A stretch of 64,000 nt of DNA from Gambelia wislizenii. Taxonomy: Eukaryota > Chordata > Lepidosauria > Squamata > Crotaphytidae. The position numbers and the translations under genes were made by a program. The stretch is taken from assembly GCA_030847615.1 (NCBI GenBank), contig JAUMIR010000001.1, forward strand, positions 443,974,687 to 444,038,686, in the 5' to 3' direction. Positions 20,679 to 32,600 of this stretch are shown here, piece by piece (position 1 is the first letter of the stretch; every line of letters begins with the position of its first letter). The notes under the pieces were generated by a model, which worked only from the letters and a program-made list of their open reading frames with translations, was not told the origin of the DNA and ran no database searches.

Positions 20679-20686
20679 ATCCACAG
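20554..20686 (+). CDS. ZNF410: ZNF410 exon 11 (CDS ends at 20678)
   Basis: Residues 426-466. VLAEATSN and RHSYEVS match human VLAEGSPR and RQSYEVS. The acceptor is a CAGCAG pair, so the exon may begin at 20551 or 20554; the latter gives the human-like EVLAE join. The in-frame TAG at 20676-20678 comes before a plausible donor (CCACAG|GTTGGT at 20687). Confidence 0.8.
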
Positions 20687-21709
20687 GTTGGTCTAGAAGA
20701 GTTGTATTGGGGTTTGTAAAGTATAGTTTTAGTGTCAGGAAAGCTTCACTTTTTTCACTGAAGATGAGCAGGATAACAACAGATATGTTAATTCTAAAGT
20801 ATGAGATAAAAACAGTGAGGTTAGTAGAGTCTATATTTGTGCTTCAAATATTGTTTCTCAAGTTAATATTAGGAGGTCTATACTAGCTATACAACATTCC
20901 TTTGTAATGTTTTATTAAGCTGAGGGCAAAGATTTGATCTGGCATACTTGTAGTAGCATATAGTTTGGTCTATTACACTGGCTTTACAGCCTGCTTTATT
21001 GTCAGTTTTGGTTCTCTTTTAAAGCTTGCTACAACTTCTATGTGATGGTTGAGAGTGAGTTGCACCTTCACTCTATACATCTGTAAGCTCCACAATGATT
21101 GTGACCCTGCACTACCACATGCTGGTGCTGGTAGTGTTGTCCTCAATTGGTATGCTGTTTTCAAGAGATAATGACAATACATGGTGTCTGGCATAGGCAA
21201 AGTGCTTCCTCCTCTGATGCTTTGCAGTACAATATGCAGGCATCAGTATGCTTTATGCTAGAACAGGAGTGGGAATTGTGCAACTCTCCAAATCATGTTG
21301 GACTACAACTCCCAGTAGCCCTAGCCAGCACTGAGAAATGTTGGGAATTGCAGTTCAGCAACATCTGGAGAGCTGTATGATTTCATTCCCTGCACTGGAG
21401 CTTTACATGAGAAAAGTGAAATAAAATCCAAATGGTTTAACACAGCCTCTTGTAGGAAGGAACATGAGACTTGATCCCAAACATGCCTGTTGTAGCTCTG
21501 CTCTCTTTTTTCATTAGCAACTTTTTTTTTCTTCTCATGTCTGGAAGCCCCTAATTTTCTCTTAACTATATTCACTTAATCTTGTGCTTCTTCCGTGAAG
21601 ATTGTATGTTGTTCAGATTTGATTTGCCTTGGACTGTGGGTTAATTCAGCTTAGTTTTGGTTATTGTTACATTCAAACTGGCAAACCATAGATCTTCCTT
21701 CCTCTCTAG
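20687..21709. other. possible last ZNF410 intron
   Basis: It lies between the candidate donor at 20687 and a candidate acceptor (CCTCTCTAG at 21709). It contains a palindromic MITE-like patch at about 21262-21390 (ggactacaactcccagtagc ... gggaattgcagttcagc). Confidence 0.4.
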
Positions 21710-22870
21710 ATTAGAAGTAATATCTAACGAGGGACACTGGCTGATGGAACAGCTTCAGTCAGTGAATTGTGGAGGTTGGCAGGGGGGTGATCTCCCCTCT
21801 CCACTGTACCACCAAAACCTTCAGAGGGCTGGAAAATCCTCTGGAGCTGTTTTTAAGTGGCACTGTGGACTAGGGAGGGGAATAAAATTTTGACACTGCA
21901 GTGTTGGCTTTATCCCTAGGACTGAATTGCTTTGAAGGTAGTGTCCAATACTGGGCAAGAACAAGCTATGTTTCATCTCATTCAGGAAACAGCTAATGGG
22001 CTCTGGGCATAGAAATCAAAGAATTAGTACAAGGCTTGTTCCCAAGCCTCCAAACTATCATTTGGGAGGACTGGAAACATTGTATGGACTGACTGCTCCT
22101 CTTCTCACATTTTCAAAACATTTGGTTTATTAATGCCTTTAATCTAAAAAATGTTGGATTGAAATTTTAGTGTTCTGTTTTAAACAGAGAGTTACAAAAG
22201 GAAGAACACGTCTATGAAATACTGAATACAAGATACGAAGCCGTAGGACACACTTGTGTGGTGTTCAGAAAAGCCATTTGGTACTTCAATTACCAGGATT
22301 TGTGCAGTGCTCTGGTGTACTTCTCATGCTGTCTCAGACTGGAGGCCTCAAATATGCTTCAACCACTGGAAACATTGCCTTCTGAAGAATGGATTCAGAA
22401 GCTTCTAAGTCTGAACAGTGTGGTGTGTTTCTATTAAACCTCGTGTACAAAGGCCAGATGTTACGGCTGTTATAACTGGTCCCAAGCCATTTTGTTTCTC
22501 TCCTGAAGGTGATCATAAGCTCAGCATTGTATTGACTCCTTCTTCATGGAGAAATATCTTTAGATGGTAGTGAATTCTGCACCAAGGCGCTGCAGTCCCA
22601 TTCTTGCTTCTGAGTTATTGGGGTGGTTCTGTGGTGCTCTTTGAGCTGGAGCTTCCATGACCCCTTGCTTTGTGTGAATACATTCACTAATGCTGCTTCT
22701 GCTCCAAAACTGAAGACCTGATGTTATTCAGGGGATTGTCTCAGACACCCTCACTTATCGCTGTGATACTCTGATTATTAGTTTTATTAGGGCTTTTAAT
22801 TTAAAAACAACCATAGTTAGAAACTATCCTGTGTTCTTTTGTTGTAAATAAACTGTATACTTCAATTCCT
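21710..22870 (+). other. ZNF410: probable ZNF410 terminal exon, 3' UTR
   Basis: It follows a CCTCTCTAG acceptor and runs without obvious repeats to AATAAA at 22847-22852. In mammals the last exon encodes ELLNQGDL and a few more residues. Here only a weak nucleotide resemblance is visible, and the upstream stop would make it non-coding. Confidence 0.5.
22847..22852 (+). terminator. ZNF410: ZNF410 polyadenylation signal
   Basis: A canonical AATAAA (tgtaaataaactg) is followed by T/GT-rich sequence (gatgtgcttaagtgtgcatt). Confidence 0.65.
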
Positions 22871-23464
22871 GATGTGCTTAAGTGTGCATTTATTTTCTTG
22901 TTAAGATTCACAACTTGACCCTGTTTAGAGTCTCAGGGTGAGTAATTTCTAAAGACTAGCTGCTAGGCAATAACTCTGTGCAATCAATGCTAGTATAAAA
23001 TGCTAGTATAATGCAATATTTAAAATGTTAATTGCACAGAGAAATTCAAACAAATGCGAAGTAAAGAGATGTTGCTACTGGTTATTACATTGTTAGATTT
23101 AGAATTCCTTCAAAATATACTCAGGAGGAAAACTCAGGAGCAGTCAGTCACTTGCCCTTGCTGTTGAGGGAAGCTTGAATGGCATTATTCAAAGAGTGCT
23201 TTTGGTTGGTCTAAGAACACCATGAGATGCTAATGCTTCAATATAAAATAAAATGCAGTAACTAAGACTTTCATCTTCAATCACATCCAGAAATACCTGT
23301 TTTAGAAGAACAACTACTTAAAATTTCTCTTATACTGTACCATAAGAAGTTTATTGAATCAGTATGAGGACAGTTAAAGGTTTATTTGAGTACAAATCCC
23401 AGACAATGCAATTTGTTGGAATTTAACATTAGAGGGATAAAATATTATTTGGCATAAGGCAAAT
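22871..23464. other. ZNF410-FAM161B intergenic, unassigned
   Basis: No gene or named repeat seen. Confidence 0.5.
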
Positions 23465-23680
23465 TTGTCTTTTGTGATTTATTCAAGTCATTTCTGACTT
23501 ATGGTGACCCTAAGGAGAACCTATCATGCAGATATCTTGACAGAATTTGTTCAGAAGAGGTTTGCCCTGCTTTCCTCTGAGGTGGAGAGTGTGTGACTTA
23601 TCCAGGGTCATCCAATGGGTTTCTATGGTCAAGCAGGGATTCAAACCTTGGTATCCTAGTCCAACACTCAAACCTTAATT
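23465..23680 (-). mobile_element. Sauria-type SINE, minus strand
   Basis: 'aagtcatttctgacttatgg', 'tgacttatccagggtcatcc', inverted B-box 'gggattcaaaccttgg'. Confidence 0.7.
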
Positions 23681-25450
23681 TATTGCTTTTAGGACAGCAT
23701 ATATTTGAACACACTTTATTCACAAAATCACATCTCTCCTTAAGATGAGATCTGCTTACAATCACGTTGCTCCTGCTTTGTGCAAACGCGTAAGGAAGAC
23801 TGAATACCTATACTTTACTGTTATATTAAAAGTGGGAACAATAACTAATAGTTTGTAAACAAGTAAAAATATTGATGCTAAGTTAACCATACTTTCCCAG
23901 CTGTAACTAGAAGCTATGGTTCCCTCCTTTTTCTAGTCTTGTTTTAGCATGTACGTAACAGTACAGGAGAGTCAGGTATATCTCATTTTTTTAAAGTGAC
24001 AATAGAACTAGGTTCTAAACTCTACATTTGGATTTTAGGACTAACCAAATGCTACATAATAATGAGCAACCTTCTGATTTCTCCAGAATAGTTTGTCATG
24101 AAAAATGGGTGGGAGGATTACTCTTAAACCACTTTAAAAGAAAGTGTAGGAAGAAATCAGAGACTTAAAAGGATTAAACTCTACCAGGTGCTATGCAGGT
24201 TTTAGGTAGCTGACACATGAAAGCCAATAATGGCTCATATCCTAGCAATCATGGAGAATTAGCTCATTATCTTATGATACCTTCGGTGATCCTAATAAAG
24301 ATATTTCCTCACTTTAGATTTTTTCTAACTCACAAATATGACTTCCTTTCTTTGCTGCACAGAAATAATTCCCAGCACTGGTGGTAATAATAACTGTTCA
24401 AATTTCTCATAAATTATTTTTAGTAAGGCATGGAAGCTGTATTTAAGATTTCTATGCATTAAGGTACTGTAATGTCAGTAAACGTACAAAATGTGGTATG
24501 ATTAGATTTAGCATTGATAGTGTGGCAGCAAAAATGCATTTACTACTGTGTGATATGTGAAGTGGCTCTTAACTTGAAGGGACAGAATTACAGGCATCTG
24601 GTTCTCTGCCAGTGGAAGATGGAACAAACTGGTGGCTTAGGGGCATTAAATCGGAACATAATTTCAAATCTCCAATTATTTGAAGACAAAACAGTCTGAA
24701 ACAAATACAGAAGTCCAGACTTTAGGGCATATCATCCTACTAGGTGGTGTATCAACAGTCTTACATAGATCTGCTTGCAAGATCGCAATAGATGAACCAT
24801 TGATATGGGCTAGATAAGAGTTTGATGGTAGCATCTCAATGAGACTCATTAGGTGAATAAAGACCTTCAAATATATTGTTTCTGAGAATCTCAAGTACAT
24901 TTAGCTGACTCAGTTTTTGAATGTTTGGGATAATTTACTAAAGATCCAATAAGAGGACTAGTTATGTGTTCCCTAGCCTGAGTGTTGCTCCATGGGCAAA
25001 AATGAAACATAGTGACCAGAATTCTTTTGGTGTGCTACACCAGCATAGGCAGTGGACATGGAAGCAGAAAGGCACTGGAAAAATAAAGTGTTTTGGCACC
25101 AGCAGATTTTGTTTTGTTTTCCCTCGCCACCATTTATAAGTCAAAGTGCAATTGTTAATGTAGTGCACCAACAGGATTCCAGGCAGTAAAGGCACATTTT
25201 AAACTCGTCTGTTGTCCTACACGTACTCCACTGAACTGAATGGCTCTTACTTCCAAGAAAGCCTGCATAGAATTAGAATAGCATTTTGGATTGTAAAATC
25301 TCAGTTAACTTGCAACAATACAGCCTTCTCAGTTGCTAGGGCAAATATCTTTTTACTAGCTGGACCTGGTGTACCATACGCCATTAAAAAACTCCCCCCC
25401 AAAATGCCCAGGAGATCTCATGACAACCCTTTGAGGTAGGCTGGTGGGTT
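23681..25450. other. intergenic, unassigned
   Basis: No coding exon or recognisable repeat. It may hold the unlocated FAM161B 3' UTR end. Minus-strand AATAAA words exist at about 23715-23720, far from the stop codon. Confidence 0.4.
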
Positions 25451-25469
25451 TAACTCGCCCACCTGCCAT

Positions 25470-25640
25470 TTGTTCTGCCCCGTCAGCCCCCCACTGCTCA
25501 TTCTGCCTCTGCTGCCCTCCACTGCTTGTTCTGCCCCTCCCACCACTCATTCTGCCCCTCCCACCACTCGTTCTGCCCTTCCCATCACTCTACCCCTCCC
25601 CCCACTAATTCTGCCCCTCCCACCCCAACCCTGCACTCCA
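25470..25640. repeat. C-rich minisatellite
   Basis: About seven degenerate units of 20-24 bp with core ttctgcccctcccaccactc. The plus strand is nearly pure pyrimidine. The GC content makes it stand out from AT-rich flanks. Confidence 0.75.
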
Positions 25641-25884
25641 GAACACTCACCCACACACCACATCCACCCCCATGTTACTCACTGTCCCTCTCCAGCGCCC
25701 ATGTTTGAGATCTACATGGTCCCGCCCCCAGTGTGCTGACTGGCTGCCTAACAGACCTGTGATTAGCTGATCAGTTCCCTAAGCAGCCAATCAGCACACT
25801 GGAAACGGCAACATACCCAAGAGAATTATATAGAGAGATTAGCCTTACAGGAGGTTGGGAGTAGAGAATTTAGAGTAAATCCTC

Positions 25885-26095
25885 TAACCCAATGCTCCTC
25901 AAAGTGGTAGTCCATGGACCAATGTTAGTCCAGGAACTATTAGCTGCTGGTCCCTGGAGAGTTTTCAGGTAAGAAGAAAATAATTGTAGTCAGTGGGCAC
26001 GAATATGATACCAGTCCTTGGCATACTGGAAGAAAAAAATCACTAGTCTCCTACATCAGATAGCTTAAAAAGCACTGCTCTAGCTACTTTTTCTA
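25885..26095. repeat. MITE-like repeat shared with 44655-44835
   Basis: 'gtggtagtccatggaccaat', 'gctgctggtccctggagagt' and 'cagtccttggcatactgg' have counterparts in the second copy. Family unknown, possibly hAT-derived. Confidence 0.55.
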
Positions 26096-26426
26096 CAAGC
26101 AGTGAGTCACTGAGAGAATATTTTTTTTAAAAAAAATCACAGCTGCCCACAGGCTTTTATCCTTAAGAGAAAAAAACTAGCTAGAAGACTGCTGTTGTAA
26201 CTCCTCTCTATTCTGCCCTGACACAGGGAACCATAACCTTTAAGTTACCATAGAAAGTAGGACCTTGAATTTATATGGGTATCATCAGTGGGCAATCCAG
26301 CAAACAGAGTGAGGGATTCTATGGATTGTGTCAGCATAGTAGGGGTGCAAAATCACCTAAAAGTACAACACATCCAATTAGCAAGTATATAGCATGATCA
26401 CACATAAATAAAATATGAAGTTAGCT

Positions 26427-26604
26427 TCAGTTTTTCATACTGCAAATATTGCCTAAATCTGAACTAGTTCTATTGATTGAAGAATGCACTGTAGGCACAT
26501 GGAATATTCCACCAGATTCCTGCTTCAATTCCAGTCTTCTCTGCCCTTCTTGAGATAGTTCCTTTATGATACCAACATCTGTATCCATCTGGGACTTAGG
26601 AATT
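26427..26604 (-). CDS. FAM161B: FAM161B exon 9 (stop codon)
   Basis: Residues 592-650, from RIPKSQMDTDV to SDLGNICSMKN then TGA. The acceptor TCAACAG completes a split AG|A codon. This tail is poorly conserved, as in mammals. Confidence 0.8.
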
Positions 26605-29600
26605 CTGTTGATTAAAAAAAAATTACTGCCAACATTTTCAGAATGTAACATTCCCTCTTGTTAGCAGCTTTGGAACCATGTTGGGGGAAATTAGGGACTT
26701 GGGCTCCTATGTATTCAAGGCTGCCCTAAAACACCCAAGAACACCCTCTGCTGGTGGTACATCTATGCTTGCAGAGCTTTCGACAGGCATAGTAGGGATT
26801 GGAAGTGTCTTCTCATGGGCAAACCAGCAATTTCATTACATCTAGCAGCCCTTGCTTTGTATGTAACTGGTTTTATTTTCAGCACAGATGTATTCTATAT
26901 CTTTTATGTACCTTTGCATTGCAGACTTCTCCTTCCTTACTGGTTCAGTGGCTTCTCTCCCTTTGTTTCTTACAAATTCTTCACTCAACCCAAACTGCTG
27001 CAAGGTTTCTCGAAAGAGCCTCTGTGCTCCCTGCTGAGCACCATGCTACAGAATCAAAAGTGAGACATTTTAGCAGACCATCTTCCTTTCAGGAACAATT
27101 CAAAGGGTTTTCTAAATTAGGAAGGCAGGTGGATATTCATCTTAACATTGGTGGAAGTGTGTGTTTTAAACTGTACATTTATAATATTAATATTAATAAT
27201 AATAATAATAATAATAATTTGAGGGAATGCTTCAAAGGCCATTATATTAAAATATACAGTTGTCCCTTCACATTTGTAGGGGTTTGGTTCCAGGACCCCC
27301 CGTGAATACCCAAATCCGTGAATACTCAAGTCCCATTATATGCAATGGCAGAGCAAAATGGTGTCCCTTATATAAGATGGCAAAATCAAGGTTTACTATT
27401 AGGATTGTTATTTTTTTAAGAATATTTTTCAAGCCGTGAATACTCAAATCCGTGAATGTCAAATCCGTGAATGTGGAGGGACAACTGTACTGTTGACTAA
27501 ATGGAAAGTGTCCTGTACCTTAATGTGCTGCCCTCTTATCTCCCTACCTTTACATCAGGCATGAGAATCATGCAACCCTCCAGATGTAGCTATACTGGCT
27601 TGGGCTGAAGGTACTGCAGTCAAACATCATTTCAAGGGTGACATGATTCCCAGCCCTGCTTTACAGACTATAGTATGGCTAATCTGTAACTAAAACACAG
27701 TCCTTTGCTCCTGATTCCCTCACCTGGTTTCAAAAAGTAGTTACCTTTGTGACCTGTTCAAACAGATACGGTCGATTTTTCACTCGCATCTTCATCTCGT
27801 CTAGTTCTTTTTTATACTCTTTCATTCTTTTTTGGTCATTCTGCCTGAAACAAGCGTTTTCCATTATTATCAGAAACTGTCTCAATTGTGCATGATCTCA
27901 CCAATTCCATACTGCACTCTTAATTGTGAGTGACTGGACACATTTAGGGACAGCCATCTGCCCAGAGAAATAGGTTACAACATGTAGAAATTCTGTTGCG
28001 TAAGTATCGAAGTTATCTGTAGACTTGCAGTTACACTTTGTTAAAAAAATACAGTACCCAACAGTACTGATACCTAGTTTGGAAGGGAGAGGGTAGTGCT
28101 GGAATGGAATCTGGAACCTTCCCAACAACCAGTGGTAGCTGTTGGGTCTGATGTCAATGGGACAATGTATCCACTCTGGGTTTTAGTCTGAACCAGAAAG
28201 GATTTTCTAAGGTGCTGACCCCTATCCCCAGAATAGTTTCAACACTCTAGAGAAGTCCCTTAAAGTTCAGACTGAAACTCTGGAATGGATTGACCACTCC
28301 ACTGACAATTGGAACCAGCAGCTATGGCTACCAACAGATGATCAGCATGCTGATCAAGGCTTTATTTCTAACTGCTCTGATTTGTACTTTCACATGGATG
28401 TGGCCAAATTTCTGCAATCATGCTTGTATCATTCATGCATTCTTCATGTTTATCCCACCACCACCCTTAGATATAAGAAAAGTCAGCGCTACTCATTTCT
28501 GCAGCCTCATTGGTTCAATTTGCAATAAATCATATTTAGGTTGGTCTGAGATTTAAGTAATAGAATAGAATGACCTTTGCAGATTGACTGGAACTACAAT
28601 TTCTCAAGAATCTTAAAGAAGACTGGCTGAACACCTGTCCTTCATTGTTTTGTGAATTCTGGAGCTCTTGGCCAAGTTACCTTCGATGCCCTTTTGACTA
28701 TGTAGCAATCAGATAAGAGAGTTCAGAAAGTATGCAGAGAGCCATATAGGAGAGAATAAGCCTTTTGTGTGCATAAAGGAAAGCTTTGTGACTCTTATTC
28801 TTTTTATAAACCCAAGAGACACAAAGCATTTCTTCATGTATACGAAACACTACTACGTGGCTCTTTTGATAGTTTTCTCTCTGCCTACTTTCTGAATTCT
28901 CATATTTGGTTACTGTACCATCACAACTTTTACCATCACATATGCAAACTATATGCAGCATTAAAAACATATCCAGGGGTAGCTGTGTTGGCCATACAGC
29001 AAAATACAACATCCAAAATCCACAAAACAGCAATACCATTATTAGGCCAACCAAAAATGAACAAAATAAATTGTGCAAGTTTTGAAGCTCCACTGGCTTC
29101 TCCATCAGGCAAAGGTGTTAAAAACCATACAGGAGAAGAAGAAAATGACAATGTTAGAGTCACAGGTCTGCGTTTTGTCAAGATGTTGTTTTTGCTGTTG
29201 TCAGTTAAGATGGTCTGGAGAGATATCAATACAGGCTGAGTCCACTCCCCAATTTGGCTATGTGGGCTCTGGGAAAATCCAGGCAATAAAATTTAAACTC
29301 CATTAGCAACAGAAAAAGTAACTTCCCTTGATATCTAGACTGTTTCTGTCCTGGGTGAGGCTACCTGCCCCTTTCTTAGGCACAGAAAATTGTATTTTTC
29401 AAGAAGTCTACTGTTGCATCTGGAAAAAATATTTTAGGTGCTGTATAGGTAAACCTGCCAAATGCAGTCCCAATGAAAAAGATTTACTTTTGTTGGAGAT
29501 AGAAATCTCAAAGAGTTAAGCTCAGTCCTTTGGCTCTCTCTCCTTCAGGATTCCCATGTTGTGGCTAAAATGCAGTATCCTTAAATCCAGAAAACAAATC

Positions 29601-32600
29601 CAGGGGTAGCCACATTCGCCATACAGCAAAATACAAGAACTTCAAAAACCCACAAAACAGCAATTGGGCCAACCAAAAATGAACAAAATGTATCATGCAA
29701 GCTTTCAAAGCTCCACTGGCTTCTTCATCAGAAAAAGGTGTTAAGAATCATACAGGAGAAAAGAAAAAATGATGTTAGAGTCACATGATCAAGCTTGCAT
29801 GATACATTTTGTTCATTTTTGGTTGGCCCAATTGCTGTTTTGTGGGTTTTTGAAGTTGTCAAGATGTTGTTTTTGTTGTTGTCAGTTGAGGAGACAACAT
29901 TGTAAACATTAAGAAAACATACATTAACATGTTTGGGCTAATTCAGAGGACTGTGAGTGCCAAACCTTGGTACATGCTACTGTGCTCATGATCCTTTCCC
30001 TAATCCTGTTTTAAAGGTATCCTGTTTTAAAGGTAGTATTCTGTAAGTACATTACCTAGTAACCCTTTATTAAATTACAAATTTGCTCCTATAATGCATT
30101 ATCTAACCCAATCAGATTACTGACCGGTTCCGTTTCAGCTTTTCGTCATACATCTCCTCCAAGCTTTTATGGGGATCCATGGCTTTTGCTCGGGAATTCA
30201 CAGACTTACGCAGAGCTTGACATTTCTTTCTCTGCAGCTCAGCCCAGCGAACTCCTTCATTCTCCTTGTATTTTTTATCTTCTTGGAGGAGTCTATTAAT
30301 AAGGATGTGAAGAGCAGAACAGACGTTTATTTCAAAATGAAATCATCCAAAACCAGAAATCAAAGGAGTCAATTAAGTTTTCTAGTTTAAACAAGATATA
30401 TGAACGTGAAGCTGTATTAGTCTTCTGTTAGAGGGGGGAAAGTATGGCTGATGGCATCTCAAAAGATAAATTTGAGGATCTCATCCTTCATAGGTGACAG
30501 CCTATTTCAAATGGTGACCTGGAATTGCTGAAAGGTGGAAAAGGCCATCAAAAACTGACCAGAATATTTCCTCCTGGTCAGCTTTCTACTTACTTCTCCA
30601 CTTTGCTTTGCCCAGGTCCAACTCAGTATCTGATTAAAAGACAGAGGTTGTTATCTACAAGAGTTTATGCCATTCTATAAAAAAATAAGCTCAGTTAAAA
30701 TGGGCCTTGAAAACATTTATTACTGATAATTACTCACAGATGTAATCACAAATATTATTACTCACTTAATAGCAGATTCCCTCTTTCTCACTGCATCTGT
30801 TATATACACTGGAAGTGTGTTGGAGGAGAGGGATGAAAGACAAGTCAAAGACCGACTTCTTTGTATTGGTGCCTTGGAAGGCTGCTGCACTTCCTGAAAG
30901 CAAGAACATTTTGTGCTGATTTTTAAAAACTCTTTTTATATGGTGTTTAGCTGTATATTCACTCTCACTCTTATGTACATGCATGTGTTTGCAACCTCAT
31001 GCACTGGATCCAGATTTAGGCATGTACAGTTGGGCTAGCAAAAACAGCTTTTTCAGCTGGCTCTTCCCTCCAGTTCCCTAAAAATGTTAAACCAGAGTTG
31101 GAGAATGTACTGAATTAGATAAAACTGTGTCATATAGAAAAGAGGGATCCTTGAAAATCAAGTGGAAGCCCTTTCTGTGAGCAGAGATGTGCCTACAGAA
31201 AGTGTTTCCATCCAGTTTTTGGCAAACAATTCTGTGTAGCATTTTCAAGAGGCTGTCATGGGAAGGAGGGTGAGGAATTTTGCTTTCACCAGTCCAGTTA
31301 CACATACCAATGTCTGGATCCAACCCAGCACTTATTGTTGTAACAATATGCAAAAGTTGTATCTTACTATGTTTACATTTAGAAACTGCCTCCACCTTCT
31401 AATGTATGACCTGATGAGATCTTGCAATTCTGCGAAGAATTCTTATAGTAAAGAGGTTCTTGCTAATATTTAGATGGAATCTCTTTTCTTGTAACTTGAA
31501 TCCATTTATTCATGTTCTAGTCTCTGGAACAACAGAAAACAAGCTTGCTCCATCTTCTACATGGCAGCTTATCAGATATTTAAAGATGGCTATCATGTCA
31601 TCTCTCAATCTTTTTTTTCTCTAAGCTAAACATACCTTTTATCATCTTAGACACCCTTCTCTAGACCCTTCTCCAGCTTTTCAATATCCTTCTTGAACTA
31701 TGGTGCACAGAACTAGACATAGTACTCCAGGTGAGACCTAACCAAAGCAGAATAGAGTGGTACTACTACTTCCCTTGATCTTCTATTGATGCAGCCCAGA
31801 ATTACATTGGTTTTATTGGCCACCATATCACACTGTTCACTCATGTTTAGCTTGTGGTCTACTAAGACCCTTAGATCCTTTTCACATGTGCTGCTTTCAA
31901 GCCAAGTGTTAACCATCCTATCTTTGTGTATTTCAGTTTGATTGTCCAAATATAGTACCTTACATTTATCCCTGCTGAAATTCATTTCCCCAGTTTTGGC
32001 TCAGCAATCCAATCTATCAAGGTCATTTTGAATTCTGCTCCTGTCTTCTGGGGTACTTGCTGCCCCTCCCAATTTGATGTCTTCTGCAAATTTAATAAAC
32101 ATGCCATCTATTCCATCATCTTTAAATCACTTATAAAAATGTTGAACAACACTGGGTCTAGGACAGAACCATGTAAAACCTCTGTCCAGAATGAAGAAGA
32201 AGCTGGAAGCAAAGGTTCTTTTTATTTCAAATGGATATGAAAGTTCTTCTATGTGAAATATGCTGGCTAAATTTTCTTCTTCCCCATGGGCACAGCCTGG
32301 GAAGTACTAGTTAGACTGTACTAGCTTTGATATTTATATGGTAATAATTTAAATAGTTGAAATTCATAATGTTATTTAAGTATATATGTTTTGCTTGTTT
32401 AATCATAAGCCATAACAAAACTGAACATATTAACACAAAATAAAAACCACGAACAGCACTTTACAAAACCACTAGTCATAACAAGTAAAAAAAAAAAATA
32501 TGGAATGAAAGGTAAGTGATTTTGGGTGGAGATTTATAACCTCCCCGCCTCGAGATAGTGTCCTAGGGACCATAGGATTCTGCAGATCTCTTACTTCATG

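Larger units (their letters stand above)
27845..30124. other. FAM161B intron 6
   Basis: No exon found. It holds the duplicated repeat and perfect inverted repeat described below. Confidence 0.5.

Noticed and set aside
21657..21893. Alternative ZNF410 terminal coding exon (LEVISNEGHWLMEQLQS frame)
   Set aside because: It resembles no known ZNF410 tail and follows the in-frame stop in exon 11; treated as 3' UTR.
22190..22437. Open frame beginning ELQKEEHVYEIL after a TTAAACAG acceptor-like site
   Set aside because: Tempting splice site, but no phase-compatible support and it lies inside the probable 3' UTR.
28769..29239. 156-codon open frame on plus
   Set aside because: Overlaps a dispersed repeat and is antisense to FAM161B intron 6; residues not protein-like.
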